Assembly: GCA_964596535.1 (NCBI GenBank)
Contig: CAZQUR010000005.1
Location: 1-58,559 of the forward strand
From: GCA-002779465 sp964596535
Lineage (GTDB): Bacteria; Desulfobacterota; Desulfobacteria; Desulfobacterales; UBA2156
Direction: 5' to 3'
DNA length: 58,559 bases
Part shown: positions 42,708 through 52,224 of the stretch, in pieces
How positions within the stretch are numbered: position 1 is the stretch's first letter
Layout of the letters: each line of letters opens with the position of its first letter
The notes under the pieces: generated by a model
The model's input: the letters and a program-made list of their open reading frames with translations, nothing else
The model's database searches: none
What the model was told of the DNA's origin: nothing
Translations under genes and position numbers: made by a program

Positions 42708-44570
42708 GTGAAGGCGAAAAAACCCCCGCCGTTGAGTGTGGCCCTCATCTCTGCCCCATGGCCCCTGTATCATCGACCCTCCATTCAAATCGGCAGTCTC
42801 AAGGCCTGCCTGAAGGCGCGTTTCCCGGATATTACCGTGAATGCCCATCACGCGTATCTGCAGATCGCCGAGGCGGTGGGATACCCCGTATATCAGGCCC
42901 TTTCAGAACGGACGTGGCTGGCGGAAAGCGTATATGCCGGTCTGCTTTTTCCCGAAAAGAAAATGGCGGCAAAAGACGTCTTTCAACGCCGGGCCCGCGG
43001 GAAGCCGGGTCTTGAGGGCATCGATTTCGCCCGGCTCGTGGCAACCGTAGAAAAGGAAACGGAAAAAGTCCTTTCACACATTTCCTTTGAAAGGATGCAA
43101 CTCGTCGGCTTCTCCGTTTGTCTTTGCCAGATCAGCGCCTCCTTGCATTTCATCCGGCGGATCAAACGCCGGGTTCCCGGAATCCGGATTGTTTTGGGGG
43201 GTTCCACATTTTCGGGCCTTTCCGGAGAGGCCCTTTTCCGCTTTTTTCCCGAAATCGACGATCTGGTCCACGGAGAAGGGGAGCGTCCCCTGACAAGCAT
43301 CGTGGAGAGCCTGATCCGAAAGCGGGAGGGAAAGGAAGGCATTTCTTCCATTCAAGGGGTCACACGCCGGGATGATCTCCAAAGCAACGCGCCGCCGGGA
43401 TTTGATCAGGTCTCCGCCCTTAAAGAGCTTCCGCCGCCGGACTATGAGGCGTATTTTTCTCTTTTAAACACCTTTTCTCCGGGGAAGCGCTTTTTCCCCA
43501 CCCTGCCCCTGGAGATGTCCCGGGGGTGTTGGTGGCGGCGGCAGGCCAGGACGGGAAAGGATGGGGGTCGGGGGTGTGCTTTTTGCAACCTGAACCTCCA
43601 ATGGCGGGGATACCGCTGCAAAGACCCCGAACAATGCGTTGATGAAGTGGCGCGGGTTACGCAAAAGCACCGGGTCCTTTCCGTGGCCTTCACGGACAAC
43701 ATCCTCCCCATCGCCGCCTCCGGCGCCCTTTTTGACGCCTTGGCCGCCCATGGAAAAGATTACCGGCTTTTTTGTGAGATCCGTGCCGGCACTCCCAAGA
43801 CCCTTCTGGAAAAGATGCACCGCGCGGGCGTGAGGGAGGTGCAAGTCGGCATCGAAGCCCTGAGCACCCCGCTTTTGAAAAGACTCAACAAGGGAACCAC
43901 GGCCCTTGAGAACCTGGAAATCATGAAACATTGCGAGGCCCTGGGGATTAAAAACAACTCCAACCTGATCCTTTCTTTTCCGGGAAGCACAACGGCCGAC
44001 GTGGAGGAAACCCTGAGACTCTTGATCTTTGCCGCCCCGTTGCGCCCATTGCGGCCGGTGGCCTTCTGGCTGGGAAGGGGAAGCCCGGTTTTTAAGAACC
44101 CCCTGTCTTTCGGCATTTCCAGGGTGAAAAACCACCCCAATTACCGTCGATTGTTCCCCCGAGAGATGGCCGACGAAATGCCCTTCATGATCCAGGCCTA
44201 TCAGGGGACTCGGGCAGACCAGAAAAAATTGTGGCGGCCGGTGCATGTGCAGATAAAGCAGTGGGAAAAAGAATATACGCGCCTTCATGAAGGCCCGACA
44301 CATACTCCGATCCTGGGTTATTCGGACGGCGGGACGTTTTTGATTATTCGGCAGCGCCGGAGTGAAGGACCGTCTCTGAATCATCGTTTGGAAGGGCTTT
44401 CGCGAAAAATTTATCTGTTTTGCGACACCATTCGTTCCGTGGATGATATTTTGATTCATTTCAACGGATTGTCGAAAGAAAGGGTGCTGCCCTTTTTACA
44501 GTCGATGGTAAAAAAGCGGCTCATGGTAAACGAAGGGGATCGCTATCTCAGCCTCGCCGTGCATGTTTGA
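42708..44570 (+). CDS. B12-binding radical SAM protein resembling RiPP maturase/rSAM_ocin_1 type
   Basis: Protein of 620 residues. N-terminal cobalamin-binding-like domain (about 10-200), then a radical SAM domain starting EMSRGCWW at 269-276. The cluster ligands appear as Cys274, Cys290, Cys293, that is CX15CX2C, instead of CX7CX2C of rSAM_ocin maturases (SRGCWWGxKxxCxFC). Downstream similarities are FCNLN, the RCKDPEQCVDEVARV segment, TDNILP, and VGIEALSTPLLKRLNKG. RiPP C-methyltransferases of this group modify peptides, but no precursor peptide is seen nearby. GTG start; ribosome site is weak. Fits a methyltransferase or other B12-radical enzyme with unknown substrate. Confidence 0.7.
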   Translation: MKAKKPPPLSVALISAPWPLYHRPSIQIGSLKACLKARFPDITVNAHHAYLQIAEAVGYPVYQALSERTWLAESVYAGLLFPEKKMAAKDVFQRRARGKPGLEGIDFARLVATVEKETEKVLSHISFERMQLVGFSVCLCQISASLHFIRRIKRRVPGIRIVLGGSTFSGLSGEALFRFFPEIDDLVHGEGERPLTSIVESLIRKREGKEGISSIQGVTRRDDLQSNAPPGFDQVSALKELPPPDYEAYFSLLNTFSPGKRFFPTLPLEMSRGCWWRRQARTGKDGGRGCAFCNLNLQWRGYRCKDPEQCVDEVARVTQKHRVLSVAFTDNILPIAASGALFDALAAHGKDYRLFCEIRAGTPKTLLEKMHRAGVREVQVGIEALSTPLLKRLNKGTTALENLEIMKHCEALGIKNNSNLILSFPGSTTADVEETLRLLIFAAPLRPLRPVAFWLGRGSPVFKNPLSFGISRVKNHPNYRRLFPREMADEMPFMIQAYQGTRADQKKLWRPVHVQIKQWEKEYTRLHEGPTHTPILGYSDGGTFLIIRQRRSEGPSLNHRLEGLSRKIYLFCDTIRSVDDILIHFNGLSKERVLPFLQSMVKKRLMVNEGDRYLSLAVHV

Positions 44571-44666
44571 CAAGGAAACGCCTCGTTTCTATGATAAAGT
44601 CGATGAACCCGAAAAGAAGAGGACAATGATTAAAAAAACAAAACATTGATTTGAATGGAGGAAGAC

Positions 44667-45584
44667 ATGGTGACGATGCGGAAAATAGGGGTGCTGGGGA
44701 TGGTGATCTGCCTGGTGATGATTTTGGCGGGCATCGGGTGGGCCGATCAAAACGGGGTGCGGTATTCCATCATGGTGACCAAGTTCGAAAACCGCACGGG
44801 ATGGCATGGACGTTGGGACCTGGGCGATGCATGGGGTGCCGTCTTGACGGACAGCCTGAATGCGACGGGACAATTCATCGTCCTTGGGGAAAAAGACATG
44901 CGGCAGGAAGCCATGGCGGAACAGGATCTGGCCGCGAGCGGGAGGACCGCCGGCGGCGGCAAACAGGTGGTCACCGGCCAGATGACGCCGGCACAGCTCC
45001 TCGTCAAGGGGGACATCACCCACTTTGATCCCGGGACCAGCGGGGGCAAGGGGGGCATCGGCTTCGGCGGCATTCGAATCGGGGCCGGCGGCGGGACGTC
45101 CGAAATCAATGCGGTCATGTACATCATCGATTCGAGCACGGGACAGGTCCTGGCGTCGAAAAAATGTTACGGAAAGGTGACCAAGACCGGTCTCTCGGTG
45201 GGCATCTCCAAAGGCGGTTTTTCCGGGGATGTGGGGGGATTTAAAAAGACCAATGCCGGTAAAGCCGTCGAAAAGGCCGTGGACGAAGGGGTGGCGTATC
45301 TCATTTCCATGCTGGATGAAATTCCATGGACCGGAGACGTCATTATGGTGAAAGGGCAGAAGGTGTATATCAATCGGGGCGCCCGGGAAGGGGTCACCGA
45401 CGGACGGGTGTTCCAGGTGGGAAAACTGACGACCATCCGGGATCCCAATACGGGAGAAATCCTGGATCAGGAAGTGGAAACATCCGGTAAAATCCGGGTG
45501 ACCAATGTCAAGGAAAAGCTTTCCATCTGTGAAATCACGGAAGGAACCGTCCAAAAAGGAATGACGGTGTCCCTTGCCAAATAA
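44667..45584 (+). CDS. CsgG-like exported protein
   Basis: Exported protein of 305 residues of the CsgG/curli-secretion-like superfamily. A signal peptide covers about the first 27 residues (MRKIGVLGMVICLVMILAGIG WA), without a lipobox Cys. The body has VTKFENRTGWHGRWDLGDAWGAVLTDSLNATGQFIVLGEKDM and LLVKGDITHFDPG, then a glycine-rich GGKGGIGFGGIRIGAGGG stretch. C-terminal part (MVKGQKVYINRGAREGVTDGRVFQV) resembles the FlgT/CsgG repeats. Likely outer-membrane or periplasmic; no curli genes are near. ATG with GGAGGA upstream. Confidence 0.75.
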   Translation: MVTMRKIGVLGMVICLVMILAGIGWADQNGVRYSIMVTKFENRTGWHGRWDLGDAWGAVLTDSLNATGQFIVLGEKDMRQEAMAEQDLAASGRTAGGGKQVVTGQMTPAQLLVKGDITHFDPGTSGGKGGIGFGGIRIGAGGGTSEINAVMYIIDSSTGQVLASKKCYGKVTKTGLSVGISKGGFSGDVGGFKKTNAGKAVEKAVDEGVAYLISMLDEIPWTGDVIMVKGQKVYINRGAREGVTDGRVFQVGKLTTIRDPNTGEILDQEVETSGKIRVTNVKEKLSICEITEGTVQKGMTVSLAK

Positions 45585-45704
45585 GAAACCGTTCTGCGTG
45601 TTTGCGGACCCGCTTGGCTGAAACGGAGGGGACCCCGTTGAAGACCGGGGTTTCAAGAAGTGGTGCGCGCAAATTCGCTTTGTTTTTTTCGAGAGAACGC
45701 GCCC
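45585..45704. other. Convergent gap between CsgG-like and HtrA genes
   Basis: Contains a weak hairpin ACCCCG / CGGGGT (45632-45637 and 45646-45651) without a T-run; a possible shared terminator for the two convergent genes. Confidence 0.35.
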
Positions 45705-47114
45705 TCACAGCCTCACGGTGATGTAATATCCCTGGTTCCCCCGCTGCAACAGGATCACCACCGAGGGTTTCTGGCGGTATTGGATGACGGCCTTCTTGAA
45801 GTCGTCCACACTGCGCACCGTTATTTCATCGATCTGCCGGATAATATCCCCGGGGCGGGCGCCGATCCGGGCGAGTTCGGATCGGGGGTCGAGCCATGTG
45901 ATGACGACGCCTCCGGCGACCCCGTTTCCGGAACCGTTTTGACGGGAGGCTTCCCGGTTTTCCACACGGATCCCCAACCGCCGGACGGCCAACGCCTCCG
46001 CAATTTCCGGCGGAAACGGCCGGGTTGTCAGGGAAACCCGCCTTTCGGTATTTTTCCTTAGGATGCGCAGGGAAACCGTTTCCCCCGCGGCAATCTGCTT
46101 GACGGCGGCATGATAATCCTCGGTGGATCGGACCTGATGCGGTCCCACGGCGAGGAGTAGATCTCCGGCGTGGATGCCGGCCGTTTCGGCCGGACTTTTT
46201 TCCTCCACCGCTTTCACCAACACACCCTTGGTGTGGGGCAGGCCAAGATACCGGGAAATCCCTTCGTCCACATCCTGGACCACGATCCCGATCCACGACG
46301 GGATTACTTCTCCGTACCGGATGAGATCCTGGACGATGCGTTTGGCCCGGTTGATGGGAATCGCAAAACCGATCCCCTGGGCCTTGGCATAGATGGCGGT
46401 GTTGATCCCGATCAGTTCCCCGTGGATATTCAAAAGGGGTCCCCCGCTGTTTCCGGGGTTGATGGAAGCATCGGTTTGGATGAAATCGACAAATATCCGA
46501 TCTTCGGTGCGCAGGCTTCGGTGCAAGGCGCTGATCACGCCGGTGGTGACCGTGTGGCTGAAACCGAAGGGATTTCCGATGGCGATGACCGTTTCACCGA
46601 TGAGAAGATCATCGGAATTTCCCATTTCAACAGAAGGAAGCGTCTCGGCGGCGTCGACACGCAGGACGGCCAGGTCCGAGTCCGGATCCGCCCCCACGAT
46701 GGCGGCTTTGAATTCCCGTTCATCCATGAGGGTCACCGAAACGGATCCGGTCCGCGCGATTACGTGGGCGTTGGTCAGGATGAATCCCCGCTCCCCGTCG
46801 ATGATCACCCCGGAACCCAGGCTGGTCCGCTTGTAACGGCGCTCAAATCCCGGGTCGAAAAAGTCCTTGAAGAAAGAGTCAAAAAAGGGATCCATGGGAA
46901 ATCCGGAAAACGGATTCCGCCGGGAACGGACTTCGTATTCGGAATTGATGTTGACCACCGCCGGCGCCACCCGTTGCACCGCCCGCACCACAGGGGTTAT
47001 CCTTTCCCGGGCGACGATTCCGGAAGACGGGAATACGGTGGTCAGCAAAACCGGCAGGACAAAAACAAAGAACCGCCGGAAAAGGGAAAAACAGGAAATT
47101 TCCTTTGGCAACAA
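45705..47114 (-). CDS. Periplasmic serine protease, DegP/HtrA family
   Basis: Exported protease of 469 residues. Signal peptide at about 1-36. Trypsin-like domain with catalytic His in TNAHVIAR, Asp in DPDSDLAVLRVD and Ser in SINPGNSGGPLL. Two PDZ domains follow: GLPHTKGVLVKAVEEKSPAETAGIHAGDLLLAV and VITWLDPRSELARIGARPGDIIRQIDE. Degrades or refolds misfolded envelope proteins. Length and domain order match DegP/DegQ. The start is ATG; a weaker upstream context near 47114 is used because the signal begins directly. Divergent from the radical SAM gene 93 bp away. Confidence 0.93.
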   Translation of the reverse strand: MLPKEISCFSLFRRFFVFVLPVLLTTVFPSSGIVARERITPVVRAVQRVAPAVVNINSEYEVRSRRNPFSGFPMDPFFDSFFKDFFDPGFERRYKRTSLGSGVIIDGERGFILTNAHVIARTGSVSVTLMDEREFKAAIVGADPDSDLAVLRVDAAETLPSVEMGNSDDLLIGETVIAIGNPFGFSHTVTTGVISALHRSLRTEDRIFVDFIQTDASINPGNSGGPLLNIHGELIGINTAIYAKAQGIGFAIPINRAKRIVQDLIRYGEVIPSWIGIVVQDVDEGISRYLGLPHTKGVLVKAVEEKSPAETAGIHAGDLLLAVGPHQVRSTEDYHAAVKQIAAGETVSLRILRKNTERRVSLTTRPFPPEIAEALAVRRLGIRVENREASRQNGSGNGVAGGVVITWLDPRSELARIGARPGDIIRQIDEITVRSVDDFKKAVIQYRQKPSVVILLQRGNQGYYITVRL

Positions 47115-47207
47115 GACGTTTTTCCTCTATAACACCTGAAAAAGGTTACGTGGAAACCGCTACGGTGAGTATATTCCCCGCGCCGTGCAGCGGGGAAATT
47201 CAATATC

Positions 47208-49757
47208 ATGGACGAGACCAAGATTCAAGACATCCTTCCCTTTCTGGAGCAGCCCAGCCGGTATCTCGGAACGGAGACCCATCGTTTCCTAAAGGACCGC
47301 CGCCGGATTCGCCTGCATATGGCGCTGGCGTTTCCCGATCTTTACGAGATCGGAATGTCCCATTTCGGGATCCAGATTTTGTACCACATCCTCAACCAGG
47401 ATCCGCAGATTTTCGCCGAAAGGGTTTTCGCCCCGGGAGAAGACCTGGCCTGGCGGCTGACCGCCGAAGGAATACCGCTGACCACCCTCGAAAGCCGCAC
47501 CCCCCTGCACCGCCTGGATATCGTGGGGTTCAGCCTGCTTTATGAACTCAACTACACCAACGTCCTGTATATGCTGGATCTTGGAAAAATTCCTTTTCTT
47601 TCCGCGGATCGAAGCACCGATGATCCTTTGGTGATCGCCGGAGGTCCGTGCACCTGCAACCCCGAGCCCGTGGCGGATCTCTTTGACGCCATGGTCATCG
47701 GTGAAGCCGAAGGCGTGATCCAAGACATGGCCCGGGTTTGGTTGTCCTGGAAAGACGAAGGGGACGGCAGGCGGGAATCCCTTTTGAAGCAGTGGTCTCA
47801 CATCGAAGGCGTATACATCCCTTCCTTTTATCGACCGGTATACGACGCTGAGGGCTTTCAGCACCTGGAACCCCGAAACGACAGGGGCGTGAAAGCGGAA
47901 AAAATCGTCCGCCGGGCCGTGGTGCCCGACTTGACCGACGCCCCGTTCCCCCTAAATCCCGTGATGCCGTTCGGCAAACCCGTCCATGACCGGCTTCGGT
48001 TGGAAATCGCCCGGGGGTGTACCCGGGGGTGCCGTTTTTGCCAGGCCGGCATCCTCTACCGGCCGGTTCGGGAACGGTCTCCCGAGGGGCTCTTGGAAAT
48101 GGTCCAAAAGAGCCTTTCTTTCACGGGGTATGACAATGTGTCTTTGCTATCTTTGAGCACCGGAGACCACTCGGCCCTGGGGTATCTCATGGAACACATC
48201 ATGGATCGATGCGAAGGTAAAAAGGTGGCTCTTTCCCTGCCTTCCTTTCGGGCAGGCACCCTGACCCCGAAATTGATGCAGCAGATCCAGCGGGTGAGGA
48301 AAACCGGGTTTACCATCGCCCCGGAAGCCGGAAGCCAGCGATTGCGGGATGTCGTGAATAAAAACCTGTCCGAGACCGAAATCCTTGAAACGGTAAAAAA
48401 CGCCTTTTCATTGGGCTGGCAAGCCATCAAGCTCTATTTCATGGTGGGACTCCCCTTTGAAACCGACGCGGATCTCGAGGCGATCGTGAGGCTTGTTCAT
48501 AAAATGAACAAACACACCGGCGCAAAACACTCAAGGGGAAAGGGGAAGCGGGCGGTGCATGTGAGTGTGGCCACCTTCATTCCAAAACCGCATACCCCCT
48601 TCCAATGGGCGTCCCAGGCGTCTCTGGATGAGGCCCGGGAAAAGATCGATTTCCTGAAAAGGGCGCTGCGGGGTCCCCGAATCCAATTCAAGTGGCAGAA
48701 TCCGGAGGTCAGCCTCCTGGAGGGCCTGTGGGCCAGGGGAGACCGGCGCCTTTGCCGGCTTTTGATCCATGCCTATCAACAGGGGTGCCGTTTCGACGGA
48801 TGGACGGATCATTTTCGTTTCGACAGGTGGGAGGCCGCCGTTGCCCATACGGGCATCGACATCGATTTTTTCACCATCCGGCGCCGCAGCCTTTCGGAAC
48901 CGCTTCCATGGGATCCCTTTGACATGGGCGTGTCCCGGCGGTTTCTTGAGGAGGAATGGGAAAAGGCCGAAAAGGGCATTTCTACCCCCGACTGCCGCGG
49001 AGGTGAATGCCATGGATGCGGGGTCTGTGACTTTGAAACCCTTCAGCCGAGAATCCATCCGCGTGCGGCACTCGATGCGCCGATAGAAACACGCCCCCCA
49101 AGATCTGAAGAAAGGGTTTCCCTGCGGGCGTATCGGGTTATCTATTCAAAGACAGGACCGGCCCGGTATTTCGGTCACCTGGAAATGGTGAAGCTGATCC
49201 TCCAGGGCATCCGCCGGGCCGGCATTCCCATGGCCCATACCCAGGGATTTCATCCCAAGCCGAAAGTCGCCTTCGCAAATCCCCTCCCCGTGGGAATGGA
49301 AAGTGAAAAAGAAGCCTTTATCCTTTGGACGACCGAAACGCTGTCCCCCTCCCGACTCGCGGAGGCCCTGACTTTAAAGATGCCCGAGGGCATCAAGATC
49401 AGCGGATGCACGTCGGTATCTCCCGCGGCTGGAATGCCGGGGCCCCCGCGGATCCGTTACCGGATCATTTTGACCCGCGGTCATTTCGACGTGGCGGCGC
49501 TGGAAGCCTTTCAAAACGCCGAGAAATGGCCCTGGGAGGAAACGGATCGAAATGGTCGATTGAAAACCTATGAATTAAAGCATATGGTTCCCTCCACCGC
49601 ACGGGTCGCACCGCACATCCTCGACGTGACAATCGAAAACCGGTCCGGAAAAACACTGCGTCCCGATGTATGGATTCGTGCCGTCTTTCGATTCGACGAA
49701 GAAACAATCAAAAGGATACGGATCATAAAGCGCGATGACGGGAGCCAAGATGTTTAA
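47208..49757 (+). CDS. Fused B12-type radical SAM protein with C-terminal DUF2344 domain
   Basis: Protein of 849 residues combining two families usually encoded separately or fused: a TIGR03960-like radical SAM protein and a TIGR03936/DUF2344 domain. Cluster cysteines are Cys271, Cys275, Cys278 (CTRGCRFC). An insert GGECHGCGVCDF near residues 605-616 is a further Cys cluster. The C-terminal half (AYRVIYSKTGPARYFGHLEMVKLILQGIRRAGIPMAHTQGFHPKPKVAFANPLPVG) is the DUF2344 domain. Function is unknown; it is regularly beside RNase G/E (as here), hinting at a role in RNA or ribosome biology. ATG start. Overlaps the RNase gene by 8 bp. Confidence 0.85.
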   Translation: MDETKIQDILPFLEQPSRYLGTETHRFLKDRRRIRLHMALAFPDLYEIGMSHFGIQILYHILNQDPQIFAERVFAPGEDLAWRLTAEGIPLTTLESRTPLHRLDIVGFSLLYELNYTNVLYMLDLGKIPFLSADRSTDDPLVIAGGPCTCNPEPVADLFDAMVIGEAEGVIQDMARVWLSWKDEGDGRRESLLKQWSHIEGVYIPSFYRPVYDAEGFQHLEPRNDRGVKAEKIVRRAVVPDLTDAPFPLNPVMPFGKPVHDRLRLEIARGCTRGCRFCQAGILYRPVRERSPEGLLEMVQKSLSFTGYDNVSLLSLSTGDHSALGYLMEHIMDRCEGKKVALSLPSFRAGTLTPKLMQQIQRVRKTGFTIAPEAGSQRLRDVVNKNLSETEILETVKNAFSLGWQAIKLYFMVGLPFETDADLEAIVRLVHKMNKHTGAKHSRGKGKRAVHVSVATFIPKPHTPFQWASQASLDEAREKIDFLKRALRGPRIQFKWQNPEVSLLEGLWARGDRRLCRLLIHAYQQGCRFDGWTDHFRFDRWEAAVAHTGIDIDFFTIRRRSLSEPLPWDPFDMGVSRRFLEEEWEKAEKGISTPDCRGGECHGCGVCDFETLQPRIHPRAALDAPIETRPPRSEERVSLRAYRVIYSKTGPARYFGHLEMVKLILQGIRRAGIPMAHTQGFHPKPKVAFANPLPVGMESEKEAFILWTTETLSPSRLAEALTLKMPEGIKISGCTSVSPAAGMPGPPRIRYRIILTRGHFDVAALEAFQNAEKWPWEETDRNGRLKTYELKHMVPSTARVAPHILDVTIENRSGKTLRPDVWIRAVFRFDEETIKRIRIIKRDDGSQDV

Positions 49758-51273
49758 AAAACTGATCGTAAGCGTGGCTGACTTTGAAACCCGGGTGGCG
49801 CTCATGGAAGACGGGACAATCGCAGAGTTGTTCATCGAACGGTGCGAAAATGGAGAAATCGCGGGAAACGTCTATAAAGGAAGGGTCCAACGGGTTCTTC
49901 CGGGAATGCAGGCCGCGTTCGTGGACATTGGAATTGATCAGGCCGCGTTCATCTATGTCGACGATGTGGTGGGGGATTTCCACGCGGGGTTCGAGGCCTT
50001 TTACGCCTCCGACGTGGAACCGGAAAACCGGGACGCCGACGGTGTGGATCTTACGATACAAAAGGGGATGCACATCCAGGACCTGCTGAAGGAGGGACAG
50101 GAGGTCATGGTGCAGGCAGCCAAATCCCCCTTGGGGACCAAGGGAGCCCGGGTGACATCGCGCATCTCCCTCCCCGGCCGATTCCTGGTCCTCATGCCCC
50201 ATGCCTCCCATATCGGCGTTTCCAGGCGGATCGAAGACGAAGCGGAACGCACCCGGCTGAAAAATGTGTTGGAGACGATTCGGACCGACGATTACGGATA
50301 CATCCTGCGGACCGCCGCGGAGGATGCCGACGCGGAAAAAATCACCAATGAAATGGTGTTTTTAAAAAAACTCTGGGAGAATATTCAAAAAAAATTCAAA
50401 GCCACCGCCGCCCCTTCCCTCCTCCATCAGGAGTTGAACGTCATCCTGCGGGCCGTACGGGATCTCATGACCCATGAAGTGGAGCGGGTCGTGGTGGATG
50501 ACCCCCAGGCGTACGAATCGGTACTGTCGTTTTTGGAGATGTCGATGCCCGGATTGATCGGGGCCGTGGAACTCTATGAAGGGGAAGAGCCGATTTTCGA
50601 CGCCTACAATCTGGAAGGCGACATTTCCCGTGCCCTGAAACGAAAAGTGTGGCTGAAATCCGGCGGGTATATCGTCATTGAGCACACGGAGGCCCTGGTG
50701 GCCATCGACGTCAATACCGGCCGTTTCGTGGGAACGCACAACCCGGAAGAGACCATCTTAAAGACCAATTTGGAGGCGGTCAAAGAGATCGCATATCAGA
50801 TTCGACTACGGGACTTGGGCGGGATCATCATCGTTGATTTCATCGACATGGAAAAAAAAGCCCACCAGGACAAGGTCTTTCTGGCGTTTCAGGAGGCCCT
50901 GAAAAAGGACCGGAGCAAAACTCACACCCTTCCCATATCGGATCTGGGGCTGGTGCAGATGACGCGCAAACGGACCCGCAAGTCCCTCACCCATACCGTA
51001 TGTGAACCGTGTCTGTATTGCGACGGGGAAGGGTATTTGCTTTCCAGAACCTCCATCTGCTATACGATATTTCGGGAAATCCTCAAGGGGAATCGGGACC
51101 TTCCGGGGACACGGCTCATTCTCAAGGTCCATCCGGAAATCGCCGAAATGCTTCACGGACCCGAAAACCGTCTTATCCGGACCCTGGAAGAACGCTTGCA
51201 AAAAACCGTGGAGATTTATCCGGAACCGTTGTTTCACATGGAAAAATTCGACGTCATGGAAGTGACAAAATGA
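49750..51273 (+). CDS. rng: Ribonuclease G/E family protein
   Basis: Endoribonuclease of 507 residues, the RNase G length. N-terminal S1-like domain (GNVYKGRVQRVLPGMQAAFVDIG), then the DNase I-like catalytic part with VAIDVNTGRFVG and IIIVDFIDM (the two metal-binding Asp) and GLVQMTRKRTRKSL near the end. A zinc-link CEPCLYCDGEG lies at about 420-432. Processes rRNA and mRNA. The start is the ATG at 49750 (MFKKLIVSVADFE); the stop of the upstream gene overlaps it. Followed by rpmH after 124 bp. Confidence 0.92.
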   Translation: MFKKLIVSVADFETRVALMEDGTIAELFIERCENGEIAGNVYKGRVQRVLPGMQAAFVDIGIDQAAFIYVDDVVGDFHAGFEAFYASDVEPENRDADGVDLTIQKGMHIQDLLKEGQEVMVQAAKSPLGTKGARVTSRISLPGRFLVLMPHASHIGVSRRIEDEAERTRLKNVLETIRTDDYGYILRTAAEDADAEKITNEMVFLKKLWENIQKKFKATAAPSLLHQELNVILRAVRDLMTHEVERVVVDDPQAYESVLSFLEMSMPGLIGAVELYEGEEPIFDAYNLEGDISRALKRKVWLKSGGYIVIEHTEALVAIDVNTGRFVGTHNPEETILKTNLEAVKEIAYQIRLRDLGGIIIVDFIDMEKKAHQDKVFLAFQEALKKDRSKTHTLPISDLGLVQMTRKRTRKSLTHTVCEPCLYCDGEGYLLSRTSICYTIFREILKGNRDLPGTRLILKVHPEIAEMLHGPENRLIRTLEERLQKTVEIYPEPLFHMEKFDVMEVTK

Positions 51274-51324
51274 CGGGGAGTGCGTCCTTATTCAGAAACC
51301 TTTTTTCAAAACACGGATTGGCCC

Positions 51325-51354
51325 TTGACGATTTTAAAAAGAAATGGTTATATA
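51325..51354 (+). promoter_or_regulatory. Promoter of the rpmH operon
   Basis: TTGACG (51325-51330), 18-base spacer, TATATA (51349-51354); TTATAT with a 17-base spacer is the alternative. It precedes rpmH by about 45 bases and would drive the ribosomal/YidC operon. Confidence 0.6.
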
Positions 51355-51397
51355 AAAAGTTTAATCGTTTAAATCTTTTGCAACAAGGATGGCAATG

Positions 51398-51532
51398 ATG
51401 AAAAGAACCTATCAACCCAGCAGGATACGTCGGGCGAGAAACCACGGATTCCGGAGCCGCATGTCCACCCGGGCCGGACGCCGGATTATCAACCGTCGCC
51501 GGGCAAAGGGAAGGAAACGTCTCGCCTTGTAG
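51398..51532 (+). CDS. rpmH: 50S ribosomal protein L34
   Basis: Short 44-residue protein, the standard length of bL34, too small for many gene finders. It starts MKRTYQPSRIRRARNHGFRS and ends RKRLAL, with the very basic composition of L34. It binds the exit tunnel area of the large subunit. A preceding in-frame ATG at 51395 would add one residue; AAGGA is 5 or 8 bases upstream. First gene of the rpmH-rnpA-yidD-yidC-jag-mnmE cluster. Confidence 0.97.
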   Translation: MKRTYQPSRIRRARNHGFRSRMSTRAGRRIINRRRAKGRKRLAL

Positions 51533-51548
51533 TCCTTTTGGATACGGT

Positions 51549-51911
51549 TTGCCGAAAGTGCGACAACATACGTTTTCCCGGGCCCGGGGGTCGCTGAAAC
51601 ACCGTGATTTCATGCGCCTCAAATCCGAGGGAAGGGCGGTACGGACCCCCCTGATCACGGTGATCATTGCACCCGGCACCACCGAGAACTCCCGCCTGGG
51701 GATCACCGCCGGAAAACACGTGGGAAACGCCTGTGAACGTAACCGGATCAAGCGTCTGGCGCGGGAATTTTTCCGGTTGCACCGGCATCTTTTCAAGGGA
51801 CACTGGGACATGAATATCATTGTAAAAAAAGAGGCGGCCGGATTGGAATCAAGAAGAATGCTTTCCGAATTCACTGCGGTGTTTCATCGACTCACAACAC
51901 AGGCGCTTTGA
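51549..51911 (+). CDS. rnpA: Ribonuclease P protein component
   Basis: Basic protein of 120 residues, the protein subunit of the tRNA 5'-processing enzyme. The RNP signature region RLGITAGKHVGNACERNRIKRLAREFFR is intact, the RNA-binding arginine helix, and FSRARGSLKHRDF is at the N-terminus. TTG start (MPKVRQ) is used; GTG at 51558 is the alternative. 16 bp after rpmH, 7 bp before yidD. Confidence 0.93.
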   Translation: MPKVRQHTFSRARGSLKHRDFMRLKSEGRAVRTPLITVIIAPGTTENSRLGITAGKHVGNACERNRIKRLAREFFRLHRHLFKGHWDMNIIVKKEAAGLESRRMLSEFTAVFHRLTTQAL

Positions 51912-51918
51912 TGCCAAA

Positions 51919-52203
51919 TTGAAAACGATCCGTTTCGTTAAACACGTTCCCCTGTGGATCATCCGGGGGTACCAGTGGATTCTATCTCCCGTGCTGGGTC
52001 CTGCCTGCCGCTTTTACCCTTCCTGCTCGGATTATGCCCATGAAGCGATCCGGCGACACGGGGTTCTTGCCGGGTCGGTCTTGGCGGTGAAGCGGGTTTG
52101 CCGATGTCATCCCTGGCATCCCGGTGGCGTGGATCCCGTTCCCCACAGATCAAATCCAAAAAATACAGCAGGCGACGCCGTCAACCGGTTGATTCGCCAA
52201 TGA
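51919..52203 (+). CDS. yidD: Membrane protein insertion efficiency factor YidD
   Basis: Small protein of 94 residues of the YidD family. Characteristic are WIIRGYQWILSPVLGPACRFYPSCSDYAHEAIRRHGVLAGSVLAVKRVCRCHPW with its conserved cysteines. It helps insert membrane proteins with YidC. TTG start is used; no better ATG is present in frame. Lies between rnpA and yidC as in most bacteria. Confidence 0.92.
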   Translation: MKTIRFVKHVPLWIIRGYQWILSPVLGPACRFYPSCSDYAHEAIRRHGVLAGSVLAVKRVCRCHPWHPGGVDPVPHRSNPKNTAGDAVNRLIRQ

Positions 52204-52224
52204 ACAACAAGTGAGGAATCCTTC

